From Comamonadaceae bacterium (lineage in GTDB: Bacteria > Pseudomonadota > Gammaproteobacteria > Burkholderiales > Burkholderiaceae_C), in NCBI GenBank assembly GCA_027485235.1, contig JAIXRJ010000046.1, positions 496,001-560,000 on the forward strand: a stretch of DNA of 64,000 nt, in the 5' to 3' direction. Made by a program: the position numbers and the translations under genes. Shown one piece after another: positions 57,029 to 64,000 of this stretch. Under the pieces are notes generated by a model. It saw only the letters and a program-made list of their open reading frames with translations, was not told the origin of the DNA and made no database searches. The first letter of the stretch is position 1, and each line of letters starts with the position of its first letter.

Positions 57029-57721
57029 ATGATCGATTTGTACACCTGGCCCACACCCAACGGCCACAAAATTCACATCATGCTCGAGGAGTGCGGCCTG
57101 CCTTACAAGGTTCACGCCGTCAACATCGGCACGGGTGACCAATTCAAGCCCAAATTCCTCAAAATCAGCCCCAACAACAAAATTCCAGCCTTGGTGGACT
57201 CGGATGGCCCGGATGGCCAAGCGATCGCCTTGTTTGAGTCGGGCGCCATCTTGTTGTATTTGGCGAGCAAAACCGGCAAATTTTTACCGCAAACTGACCG
57301 CGCCAAGTTCGATGTCCTGCAGTGGCTGATGTTCCAAATGGGCGGCGTTGGCCCCATGCTGGGTCAAGCCCACCATTTTCGAATTTACGCGCCTGAGAAG
57401 ATCGAGTACGGCATCCATCGCTACACCAACGAAGCCAAGCGTTTGTATGGCGTCATGAACAAACAGCTGCAAAATCACGACTGGATCGCCGGCGACGCGT
57501 ACAGCGTGGCCGACATGGCCATATTCCCTTGGCTGCGCAGCTGGCAAAACCAGGGCATCGACTGGGCGGACTACCCTTTGCTGAAAGCCTGGTTTGACCG
57601 CATCGCTGCCCGTCCTGCCGTGCAAAAAGCCGTTTTGGTTCTGGCCGATGCCCGCAAGCCCCTGCTGGACGACAAAGCCACCAAGGCCTTGTTCGGTGCA
57701 TCGCAATACAAAAAACGCTGA
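57029..57721 (+). CDS. Glutathione S-transferase family protein (YfcG-like)
   Basis: A 230-aa GST. The N-terminal thioredoxin-like fold begins IDLYTWPTPNGHKIHIMLEE with NNKIPALVDSDGPDG and ALFESGAILLYLASKTG. The C-terminal helical half has WQNQGIDWADYPLLKAWFDRI. The TPNGHK motif is that of the nu-class YfcG/YghU group, which have glutathione-disulfide reductase activity rather than classical conjugation. Single gene before two tRNA genes. Confidence 0.93.
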   Translation: MIDLYTWPTPNGHKIHIMLEECGLPYKVHAVNIGTGDQFKPKFLKISPNNKIPALVDSDGPDGQAIALFESGAILLYLASKTGKFLPQTDRAKFDVLQWLMFQMGGVGPMLGQAHHFRIYAPEKIEYGIHRYTNEAKRLYGVMNKQLQNHDWIAGDAYSVADMAIFPWLRSWQNQGIDWADYPLLKAWFDRIAARPAVQKAVLVLADARKPLLDDKATKALFGASQYKKR

Positions 57722-57777
57722 ATGTTTTTTGCCCTCTCACTCAGAAAAGGTCATTTGCTGGTTAAAATAGTGGCAGT

Positions 57778-57854
57778 CGGAGCGTAGCGCAGCCTGGTAG
57801 CGCATCTGCTTTGGGAGCAGAGGGTCGCGAGTTCGAATCCCGCCGCTCCGACCA
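57778..57854 (+). tRNA. tRNA-Pro (anticodon UGG)
   Basis: A 77-nt cloverleaf. The acceptor CGGAGCG pairs with CGCTCCG, with encoded ACCA at the end. The anticodon arm TCTGC TTTGGGA GCAGA carries TGG. The T arm is GGGTTCGAATCCC-like (GAGTTCGAATCCC). It reads CCN proline codons. Confidence 0.97.
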
Positions 57855-57886
57855 TCTTTCAAGACCCACGTGGGCACTGAACATCT

Positions 57887-57908
57887 AAGGCCCTTTCGGG
57901 CCTTTTTT
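57887..57908 (+). terminator. Terminator between tRNA-Pro and tRNA-Arg
   Basis: AAGGCCC tttc GGGCCTTTTTT forms a 7-bp stem with tetraloop and T-run, 32 bp after tRNA-Pro. It implies separate transcription of the two tRNAs. Confidence 0.8.
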
Positions 57909-57918
57909 GTTTTTACAA

Positions 57919-57995
57919 CTGTCCGTAGCTCAGTTGGATAGAGCAACAGCCTTCTAAGCTGTGGGTCACAGGTTCGATTCCTGTCGGACAGGCCA
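57919..57995 (+). tRNA. tRNA-Arg (anticodon UCU)
   Basis: A 77-nt cloverleaf. The acceptor CTGTCCG pairs with CGGACAG, the discriminator is G and CCA is encoded. The anticodon arm ACAGC CTTCTAA GCTGT carries TCT, reading AGA/AGG arginine codons. The T arm contains GGTTCGATTCC. Confidence 0.97.
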
Positions 57996-58193
57996 AATTC
58001 CTTCGGGCGCCACCAGCGAAACAGCGCTTTTTCCCGCACCTGCCACGCCGGTACTCGGGAATTCACCAAGGCTTGCTGGTGTCCCTTTCGCAACATAATC
58101 CAGCCAGTTCTTTGTTTTCCTCCGCTATGCTTGAACAGCGTGCACCGGGTGAGTGCCCGCAAACCCCTTCAAAAGAATGACCTGGAGACCTTC

Positions 58194-59387
58194 ATGAGCC
58201 CATTGACATCCCGCCGCCAACTCCTCAGCCAAGGCGCTGCCCTGGTGGGCGCGACCTCCAGCGGCTTGCTGCTGCCCCAAAGCGCTCAGGCCCAGACCGG
58301 AAAAATCCGGGTCGGCCTGATGTTGCCTTACACAGGGACTTTTGCCCAAATGGGCTTCACCATCGAAAACGGCGTGCGCATGGCCATCAACGAGCAAGGC
58401 GGCAAACTGGGGGGCCGTGAAATCGAATGGTTCAAGGTGGATGACGAGTCCGAGCCGTCCAAAGCCATCGAGAACGCCAACAAATTGGTGCAACGCGACA
58501 AGGTCGACGTACTGATCGGCACCATCCACTCGGGCGTGCAAATGGGCATCCACAAAGTCGCTCGCGACAGCGGCGTGATCAACCTGATCCCCAACGCAGG
58601 TGTACACATCGCCACCCGCTCCCAGTGCGCCCCCAACGTGTTCCGCACCAGCTTTTCCAACAGCCAGCCCACCTTGGCACTGGGCGAAGTCATGGTCAAG
58701 CGCGGTCACAAAAAGGCGGTCTGGATCAGTTGGAAATACGCTGCAGGCGACGAAGCCTTTGAGGGTTTCAAAGAGAGTTACACCAAAGCGGGCGGCACCA
58801 TCGTCAAAGAGTTGGGCTTGCCTTTCCCCAACGTCGAGTTCCAAGCGCTGTTGACCGAAATAGCGGCCATCAAACCCGACGCCGTGGCTTGTTTTTTTGC
58901 CGGCGGTGGCGCGGCCAAGTTCTTACGCGACTACGCCGCTGCAGGCCTCAAGGGCAAGATTCCACTGTACGGTTCGGGCTTTTTAACCGAAGGCGTGCTG
59001 GACGCAGCGGGCCCAGCCGCCGATGGCGTGCTGTCGACACTTCACTACGGTGACGGCATCGAAACGAAGCGCAACAACGAGTTCCGACTGAACTTCGCCA
59101 AGACTTTCAAGATGCAACCCGATGTGTACGCCGTGCAAGGCTACGACACCGGCTTGCTGTTGGTGCAAGGCGCCAACGCGGTCAAGGGCGATTTCAGCAA
59201 AAAAGCCGAGATGATCAAAGCCATGGAAGTGGCCGTGATCGACAGCCCGCGTGGCAAGTGGACCATGAGCAAGTCGCACAACCCGGTGCAAGACATCTAC
59301 CTGCGCGAAGTCTCCAACAAAGAGAACAAAGTCATTGGCATCGCCGCCAAGGCCTTGGCCGATTCCGGCGCGGGCTGCCGCATGTGA
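58194..59387 (+). CDS. ABC transporter substrate-binding protein (branched-chain amino acid/aromatic acid type)
   Basis: A 397-aa periplasmic receptor of the LivK-like Peripla_BP_6 family. The signal has a twin-arginine-like start (TSRRQLLSQGAALVG) and an Ala cleavage zone near SAQAQ. IRVGLMLPYTGTFAQMG and GGREIEWFKVDDESEP are the first-lobe marks. Receptors of this type in Burkholderiales often bind benzoate-like or other aromatic acids. ATG 58194 follows a GGAGA site. Its permease genes probably are the livH/livM at 63-64 kb, separated by the dioxygenase genes. Confidence 0.9.
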   Translation: MSPLTSRRQLLSQGAALVGATSSGLLLPQSAQAQTGKIRVGLMLPYTGTFAQMGFTIENGVRMAINEQGGKLGGREIEWFKVDDESEPSKAIENANKLVQRDKVDVLIGTIHSGVQMGIHKVARDSGVINLIPNAGVHIATRSQCAPNVFRTSFSNSQPTLALGEVMVKRGHKKAVWISWKYAAGDEAFEGFKESYTKAGGTIVKELGLPFPNVEFQALLTEIAAIKPDAVACFFAGGGAAKFLRDYAAAGLKGKIPLYGSGFLTEGVLDAAGPAADGVLSTLHYGDGIETKRNNEFRLNFAKTFKMQPDVYAVQGYDTGLLLVQGANAVKGDFSKKAEMIKAMEVAVIDSPRGKWTMSKSHNPVQDIYLREVSNKENKVIGIAAKALADSGAGCRM

Positions 59388-59451
59388 GGCCACCCGCGCC
59401 CACGGGGATCTCCCTGCGCGCTTGCTGGATTTAAACCCCGCAAAAGCCAAG

Positions 59452-59502
59452 CCATTTGACGGGCTCTGCCTCTCAGGCGGAACAGCCGTCAAATGGGTTT
59501 TT
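59452..59502. terminator. Bidirectional terminator between substrate-binding protein and LysR genes
   Basis: CCATTTGACGG (59452-59462) pairs perfectly with CCGTCAAATGG (59486-59496), followed by GTTTTT. The second arm lies inside the end of the convergent LysR gene. Confidence 0.75.
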
Positions 59503-60424
59503 CTTCGTCCGGCGTCTGGCCATCGCCAAACAGCACCCAAATGAACTGCCGCAACCACTGGTGACCCGGATCACGGTGCAAGCGGCTGTGCCAGAACTGG
59601 TGGATCGCACTCTCGTCCACGGCCACCGGTAGTTCTCGTTTGACGAGGGCGAACGGCCCCAAGGTCCGGTCAGCAAACCGTTCAGGCACTGTGGCAATCA
59701 AATCGGAATGGCTCAGCACGTCGCCCAGTGCCACGTAATGCTGAACCGTCAGGCGAAAGTGCCGGTGCAATTTTTGCTGCGCCAAAGCCACATCGACCCG
59801 ACCGTGACCCGTGCCTGTGGCGACCACGCGCACGTGTTCGGCGGCGGTGAATGCAGCCAAATTCAGCTTGTTTTTGCCCGCCAGCGGGTGACCCTTGCGC
59901 ATCAAACAAATGTATTTCTGCCGAAACAAAGCGCGTTGAAAAAACCCTGCCTGCAATTGCGGGAGCAAGCCCATGGCCAGATCGATGCGGCCAGTGGCCA
60001 TGTCCTCTTTGAGCGATGCTTGGGTCACACTGACCACTTGCAAGGTCACGCCCGGGGCTGAGCGTGTCAAGGCATCCAACAACACAGGTAAAAAATACAG
60101 TTCACCCACATCGGTCATGGCGATGGTGAAACTGCGCTTGCTCTTTTCAGGATCAAAGGCTGCACGCACATTCAAGGCTTGCTGCAATCCATCCAAGGCC
60201 ATCGCCACGGGTTCAGCCAATTGCAAGGCATAGGGCGTGGGCGCCATGCCCCCTTGCGTGCGCAAAAAAAGATCATCGCCCAAAGTGGCGCGCAAACGCC
60301 CCAAAGCGCTGCTGACGGCAGGCTGGCTCATGCCCAACAATTGAGCCACCGCCGAAACCCGTTTTTTCAACAGCAAATGGTGCAAGACCACCAGCAAGTT
60401 CAGGTCCAGTTTGGAAATGTCCAT
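59489..60424 (-). CDS. LysR-family regulator, divergent from ring hydroxylase genes
   Basis: A 311-aa LTTR. The helix-turn-helix is near residues 22-50 (AVAQLLGMSQPAVSSALGRL). The effector domain opens FTIAMTDVGELYFLPVLLDAL and resembles the NahR/NagR/LinR group for aromatic acids. The 111-bp AT-rich gap to the dioxygenase gene is the expected operator region. It presumably activates the 60.5-62.6 kb genes on binding the substrate. Confidence 0.9.
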   Translation of the reverse strand: MDISKLDLNLLVVLHHLLLKKRVSAVAQLLGMSQPAVSSALGRLRATLGDDLFLRTQGGMAPTPYALQLAEPVAMALDGLQQALNVRAAFDPEKSKRSFTIAMTDVGELYFLPVLLDALTRSAPGVTLQVVSVTQASLKEDMATGRIDLAMGLLPQLQAGFFQRALFRQKYICLMRKGHPLAGKNKLNLAAFTAAEHVRVVATGTGHGRVDVALAQQKLHRHFRLTVQHYVALGDVLSHSDLIATVPERFADRTLGPFALVKRELPVAVDESAIHQFWHSRLHRDPGHQWLRQFIWVLFGDGQTPDEEKPI

Positions 60425-60503
60425 CTGGCAATTTCCTTTGTTATTCGCATTTCAAATATTGACTATACAAATAATCCGGTTTACTAATTTTTTTATTTTA
60501 CGC

Positions 60504-60517
60504 ATGATCTGGATCAA
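60504..60517 (+). promoter_or_regulatory. FNR/ANR-like palindrome ahead of nagG-like gene
   Basis: ATGAT-CTGG-ATCAA matches TTGAT-N4-ATCAA with one mismatch, ending 18 bp before the start codon. At that distance it would lie in the leader or overlap the transcription start, so a bound regulator would repress. It could also be chance. Confidence 0.35.
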
Positions 60518-60535
60518 GTTTGATCAGGAGTCGAC

Positions 60536-61801
60536 ATGCAAGAACACCCCATCCACTGGGAAATGCAAGGCACGAGCCGCGTCCCCTTTGCCCTCTATGC
60601 CAACCAAGACATCCACAAAAAAGAGCTGGAACGCTTTTTTTACAAAGCCCACTGGAACTATGTCGGGCTGGCGGCCGAGATTCCCAAGCCGGGTGACTTC
60701 AAACGCAGCGCGATTGGCGAACGCTCGGTCATCATGACGCGCGGCTTGGATGGCCAAATTCACGTGGTTGAGAACGTCTGCGCGCACCGTGGTATGGCTT
60801 TTTGCCGCGAGCGCCATGGCAACAAAAAAGAGCTGGTCTGCCCCTATCACCAATGGAGCTACGCGCTGGACGGCCAATTGCAAGGCGTCCCTTTCCGGCG
60901 AGGCGTGCGTCAGGATGGCAAAGTCAATGGCGGCATGCCCGCAGACTTTGACCCCAAGGACCACAGCCTGACTTCACTCAAAGTAGCCACCCGAGGCGGC
61001 GTGGTGTTTGCCTCGTTTGACCACCAAGTGGAGTCGCTCGAAGCCTTTCTTGGCCCCACCATCCTCCCCTACTTTGACCGCCTGTTCAGCGGTCGAGAGT
61101 TGAAAATCCTGGGCTACAACCGACAGCGCATCCCGGGCAACTGGAAACTGATGCAGGAAAACATCAAAGACCCCTACCACCCTGGTCTGCTGCACACCTG
61201 GTTTGTCACCTTCGGCCTTTGGCGCGCGGACAACAAGTCAGAGCTGCGCACGGACGCGCACCAAAGGCACGGGGCCATGGTTTCCACACGCGGTACCGCC
61301 GGCCAGACCAGCGGAGACACCTCCCAGGTCACCCAAGTGAGCACTTTCAAAGAAAACATGCAGCTCAACGACCCCAGCTTTTTGGACATCGTGCCCGAGG
61401 CTTGGTGGCAACTGGGCGAGCAAATGCCCACGGCAGTGATGATGACGCTGTTCCCCAGTGTGATTTTTCAGCAACAGGTCAACAGCGTGTCCACTCGCCA
61501 CATCCAGCCCGATGGCCATGGTGCGTTCGACTTTGTCTGGACGCACTTTGGCTTCGCAGACGACACGCCCGAGATGACCGAGCGCCGTTTGCGGCAGGCC
61601 AACCTGTTTGGGCCTGCAGGCTTTGTCTCCGCTGACGACGGCGAGGTGATCGAGTTGTCACAACAAGCTTTCGAGACCAAACCCGAGCACCGCATGCTGG
61701 TGGAGATGGGCGGCCGCGATGTGGGCGGGGCGGACCACATGGTGACCGAAGCCCTGATCCGTGGCATGTACCAATACTGGCGCAAAGTGATGGAGGACTG
61801 A
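60536..61801 (+). CDS. nagG: Ring-hydroxylating oxygenase large subunit, salicylate 5-hydroxylase type
   Basis: A 421-aa Rieske non-heme iron oxygenase alpha subunit. The Rieske ligands are Cys82 and His84 ([10 protein letters not shown]) and Cys102 and His105 (VCPYHQWSY). The mononuclear iron site has Asp212, His215 and His220 ([12 protein letters not shown]). Long stretches ([53 protein letters not shown]) closely recall NagG of Ralstonia U2, which turns salicylate into gentisate with NagH. Substrate in this organism is inferred. An AGGAG site precedes the ATG. Confidence 0.88.
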   Translation: MQEHPIHWEMQGTSRVPFALYANQDIHKKELERFFYKAHWNYVGLAAEIPKPGDFKRSAIGERSVIMTRGLDGQIHVVENVCAHRGMAFCRERHGNKKELVCPYHQWSYALDGQLQGVPFRRGVRQDGKVNGGMPADFDPKDHSLTSLKVATRGGVVFASFDHQVESLEAFLGPTILPYFDRLFSGRELKILGYNRQRIPGNWKLMQENIKDPYHPGLLHTWFVTFGLWRADNKSELRTDAHQRHGAMVSTRGTAGQTSGDTSQVTQVSTFKENMQLNDPSFLDIVPEAWWQLGEQMPTAVMMTLFPSVIFQQQVNSVSTRHIQPDGHGAFDFVWTHFGFADDTPEMTERRLRQANLFGPAGFVSADDGEVIELSQQAFETKPEHRMLVEMGGRDVGGADHMVTEALIRGMYQYWRKVMED

Positions 61802-61803
61802 CG

Positions 61804-62289
61804 ATGGCCAAAACCCTGATGGACCTGCAAACTTGGTTCGACATTCAACAGCTTTACGCCGATTACGCCGACGCCGTGGACAGCGGTGACTGGGACCGGT
61901 GGCCCGAATTTTTCACTGAGGCTTGCGTTTACAAATTGCAGCCGCGTGAAAATTTTGAGCGGGGCTTTCCGCTGTGCACACTGTCTTTCACCAGCAAGGG
62001 CATGCTCAAAGACCGTGTTTATGGGATCCAAGAGACACTCTTTCATGACCCCTACTACCAGCGGCATGTGGTGGGTACGCCGGTGCTGCGCAAGGTCGAA
62101 GAAGGCCGTATTCACACCGAAGCCAACTACGCGGTGTTTCGCACCAAGTTCGATAAAGAAAGCACCGTGTTCAATGTGGGCCGCTACATCGACACCATCG
62201 TGCAGACGCCTGAGGGGCTCAAGTTCGCCGAGCGCCTGTGCGTGTTCGACAGCGAGATGATCCCCAACTCCATCATTTACCCCATCTGA
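61804..62289 (+). CDS. nagH: Ring-hydroxylating oxygenase small subunit, NagH-like
   Basis: A 161-aa beta subunit (SnoaL/NTF2-like fold). [20 protein letters not shown] and [20 protein letters not shown] are typical. It starts 2 bp after the alpha subunit stop, so they form one complex. The beta subunit shapes the hexamer and has no catalytic metal. Order alpha-beta-ferredoxin equals nagG-nagH-nagAb. Confidence 0.88.
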   Translation: MAKTLMDLQTWFDIQQLYADYADAVDSGDWDRWPEFFTEACVYKLQPRENFERGFPLCTLSFTSKGMLKDRVYGIQETLFHDPYYQRHVVGTPVLRKVEEGRIHTEANYAVFRTKFDKESTVFNVGRYIDTIVQTPEGLKFAERLCVFDSEMIPNSIIYPI

Positions 62290-62300
62290 CCGTGAGCCCA

Positions 62301-62615
62301 ATGACATCGTGGATTGACGTGGCCGCCGAGGCCGATTTGTTTGAAGGTGCTGGCATCGCCGTGACCCCCGAAGGCCAGGACATTGCCCTCTTCAAACTCG
62401 AAGAGGGCGTGTACGCCATCAACAACCTGTGCACCCACGGCAACGCCAAACTGTGTGATGGCTTTGTGGAAGGCCACAACGTGGAATGTCCATTCCACCA
62501 AGCCCTGTTTGACCTGCGGGATGGCTCTGTCAGCTGCGGTCCCGCCACCGAGCCGGTGAAATCCTGGCCCGTCAAGCTTGAAAACGGCCGGGTCTATCTG
62601 GAACTGCGCCTGTGA
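62301..62615 (+). CDS. Rieske-type [2Fe-2S] ferredoxin (NagAb-like)
   Basis: A 104-aa Rieske ferredoxin with Cys44-X-His46 (NLCTHGNAKLCDG) and Cys63-X2-His66 (VECPFHQALFDLRDG). It passes electrons to the NagGH-like oxygenase. ATG 62301 is chosen; GTG 62292 is in frame. It lies 12 bp after nagH. The matching ferredoxin reductase (NagAa) is not in the window. Confidence 0.92.
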   Translation: MTSWIDVAAEADLFEGAGIAVTPEGQDIALFKLEEGVYAINNLCTHGNAKLCDGFVEGHNVECPFHQALFDLRDGSVSCGPATEPVKSWPVKLENGRVYLELRL

Positions 62616-63044
62616 ACTCACACAAATGCAAGGCTTGGCCTTCAGCTTGGGCTGTCCCTTGGCCGGCCACTTGAGTGGGCCCGGTGAGGTTGGAGGGTCA
62701 ACACAGCCCCTGATGGGTCATCCCTGGGAAGACCCGAGGGTCGGTTTGCAGCGCTGTTCTTTGGCAACACCAACAGTGCGCAATGGATCCTGGGACTGGT
62801 TCGGGATGACATAAATACAAAGGCATGCCGACATCAGCCATCTACAGCCCAGACCAAGCTATGCAAGCCACATCAGCCAACACTGGCCGCCATCCGGAGA
62901 CCCCACAAGGACGACTCGGCAAAGGCCAAGCGCAAGCTGCCGTTAAACTGACCTGCCCTTTGCTGACTGCCCTTTTCCCCTGCCGTTTGGCCTCGTGCCC
63001 TTGGGACTTGGCTTTTTCGTTTGAACCGGATTGGTGACCCACCG
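62616..63044 (+). other. Intergenic region before livH, 429 bp
   Basis: No convincing gene. A CCGGCCAC/GTGGGCCCGG hairpin-like segment lies near 62661-62685 without a T-run. A possible -10 (TAAATA, near 62813) is weak. The livH start has no clear ribosome binding site. Nothing else stands out. Confidence 0.45.
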
Positions 63045-63908
63045 ATGGACTTTGTTAATTTCTTGATCCAGTTGCTCAACAGTGTCCAGTACGGGCTTCT
63101 GCTGTTCATGCTGGCTGCTGGCCTGACGCTGATCTTCGGCATCATGGGCGTGGTCAACTTGGCCCATGGCAGCTTCTACATGCTGGGCGCTTTTCTGGCC
63201 TGGTCCCTCACGAGCATGCTGGGCAGCTTCACGCTGGCCATCATCTTGGGCACGGTGCTGTCGGTGGTGTTTGGCCTGTTGCTCGAAAAACTGCTGTTCA
63301 AACATTTCTACCACCGCGACCACCTGGACCAGGTGCTGCTCACCTTTGGTCTGATTTATGTCTTTGAAGAAATGCGCTCCATGATCTGGGGTGACGATGT
63401 GCACGGGGTGCAAATTCCCGAAGCCCTGTCGGCGTCGGTTGCGCTGACCGACACGCTGTCTTATCCGGTGTACCGCCTGTTCATGTCGGGCGTCTGCCTG
63501 TTGCTGGCGCTGGGCCTGTACCTCTTGATCTCCCAAACTCGCCTGGGCATGAAGATCCGCGCTGGTGCCTTCAACCACGAAATGACCGAAGCGCTGGGTG
63601 TGAACATCGGCCGGATCCACGCCGTGGTCTTCGCGCTGGGCGTGGGCCTGGCGTCCATTGCCGGCATGATCGCTGCGCCCATTTCCAGCGTGTACCCGAA
63701 CATGGGCTCGCAGGTTCTGATCATGTGCTTTGTGGTGGTGGTCATTGGCGGCATCGGCTCGGTGCGTGGCGCCTTGATTGCGGCCTTGTTGGTGGGCTTG
63801 GTGGACACCTTTGGGAAAGTCCTGCTGCCCCAGGTTTCAAGCATGCTGGTGTATGTGCTCATGGCCGCGGTGCTTTTGTACAAGCCCGAAGGCCTTTTCA
63901 AACAGTGA
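63045..63908 (+). CDS. livH: Branched-chain amino acid-type ABC transporter permease (LivH)
   Basis: A 287-aa inner-membrane permease with about eight spans. LLLFMLAAGLTLIFGIMGVVNLAHGSFYMLGA is described by its key parts: GLTLIFGIMGVVNLAHG is the LivH signature. GVNIGRIHAVVFALGVGLASI holds the loop that contacts the ATPase. It is followed 7 bp later by the livM start, so it is an operon with livM and probably livGF beyond the window. It likely serves an aromatic or branched acid. Confidence 0.92.
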   Translation: MDFVNFLIQLLNSVQYGLLLFMLAAGLTLIFGIMGVVNLAHGSFYMLGAFLAWSLTSMLGSFTLAIILGTVLSVVFGLLLEKLLFKHFYHRDHLDQVLLTFGLIYVFEEMRSMIWGDDVHGVQIPEALSASVALTDTLSYPVYRLFMSGVCLLLALGLYLLISQTRLGMKIRAGAFNHEMTEALGVNIGRIHAVVFALGVGLASIAGMIAAPISSVYPNMGSQVLIMCFVVVVIGGIGSVRGALIAALLVGLVDTFGKVLLPQVSSMLVYVLMAAVLLYKPEGLFKQ

Positions 63909-63915
63909 GATCGCC

Positions 63916-64000
63916 ATGAGCGCACCCCAAACCCATCTGGAAATCCTGCCGCGCAGCGTGCAACTGCTGCTTGTGCTGGGCCTTGTGGCCTTGATCGCCT
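63916..64000 (+). CDS. livM: Branched-chain amino acid-type ABC transporter permease LivM (5' part)
   Basis: The start of a second permease, cut by the window end after 28 codons. MSAPQTHLEILPRSVQLLL then VLGLVALIA is a short cytoplasmic tail and the first hydrophobic span. The call rests on its place 7 bp after livH. Confidence 0.75.
   Translation, partial: MSAPQTHLEILPRSVQLLLVLGLVALIA

Noticed and set aside
57778-57995. tRNA genes as phage or island attachment site
   Set aside because: No integrase and no repeated tRNA 3' end was seen nearby.

Overview
The window reads as a chromosomal segment of a GC-rich betaproteobacterium of the order Burkholderiales, most likely Comamonadaceae (a Limnohabitans- or Rhodoferax-like freshwater lineage). 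This is inferred from conserved gene strings (cysS / DNA glycosylase / accA / tilS / lysC / tRNA-Ser; exbB-exbD-lpxK-Trm112-kdsB-adk; glyA-nrdR-(pilins)-ribD), from the Bug-type periplasmic binding protein, and from the many acyl-CoA genes. No integrase, transposase, phage gene, CRISPR array or rRNA gene was seen.

Layout. 0-11.7 kb is an accessory acyl-CoA block. On the plus strand lie the end of a DUF35 OB-fold protein, an ACAD10-like phosphotransferase, an unknown 153-aa protein, a lipocalin-like protein and a CoA-transferase-family protein lacking the usual catalytic Glu. On the minus strand lie a Bug binding protein, an NDP-forming acyl-CoA synthetase, a nitronate monooxygenase-like flavoprotein and a crotonase. 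A divergent luciferase-like oxidoreductase faces the minus-strand genes across a strong inverted repeat. A cupin-like gene follows.

11.8-25.7 kb is mostly housekeeping: tRNA-Ser, lysC, tilS, accA, a DNA glycosylase and cysS (minus); a TPR protein, two cyclophilins and lpxH (plus); a large DUF349 protein (minus); a lytic transglycosylase and glyA (plus). 25.7-32.2 kb holds nrdR, a five-gene minor-pilin cluster, ribD and an AMP-forming acyl-CoA ligase. 32.5-41.4 kb holds rpiA, pyrD, a BrnT/BrnA toxin-antitoxin pair, a thioesterase, a four-gene unit (SDR, VTT-like membrane protein, secreted unknown, AraC regulator), an LhgO-like FAD enzyme and a second SDR. 41.5-49.6 kb holds sodB, xseA, the exbB-to-adk envelope string, an asparaginase and lexA with two tandem LexA-type boxes.

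50-57.7 kb is a second fatty/aromatic acyl-CoA block: a 2-hydroxyacid dehydrogenase, a 3-hydroxyacyl-CoA dehydrogenase, a crotonase, a Crp-family regulator, a phosphotransferase, an acyl-CoA dehydrogenase and a GST. tRNA-Pro and tRNA-Arg follow. 58-64 kb looks like aromatic-acid uptake and ring hydroxylation: an ABC substrate-binding protein, a LysR regulator divergent from a NagG/NagH/Rieske-ferredoxin set (salicylate 5-hydroxylase type, no reductase gene), then livH and the start of livM.

Non-coding points of interest are a family of REP-like 26-27-bp palindromic elements (three sites, two of them inverted pairs), a threefold 41-bp tandem repeat containing a hairpin, and the operator-like inverted repeat at 9640-9671. 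The best candidates for undescribed biology are the 0-4.2 kb gene set and the 36.8-39.0 kb four-gene unit. The function of neither can be read from sequence alone.
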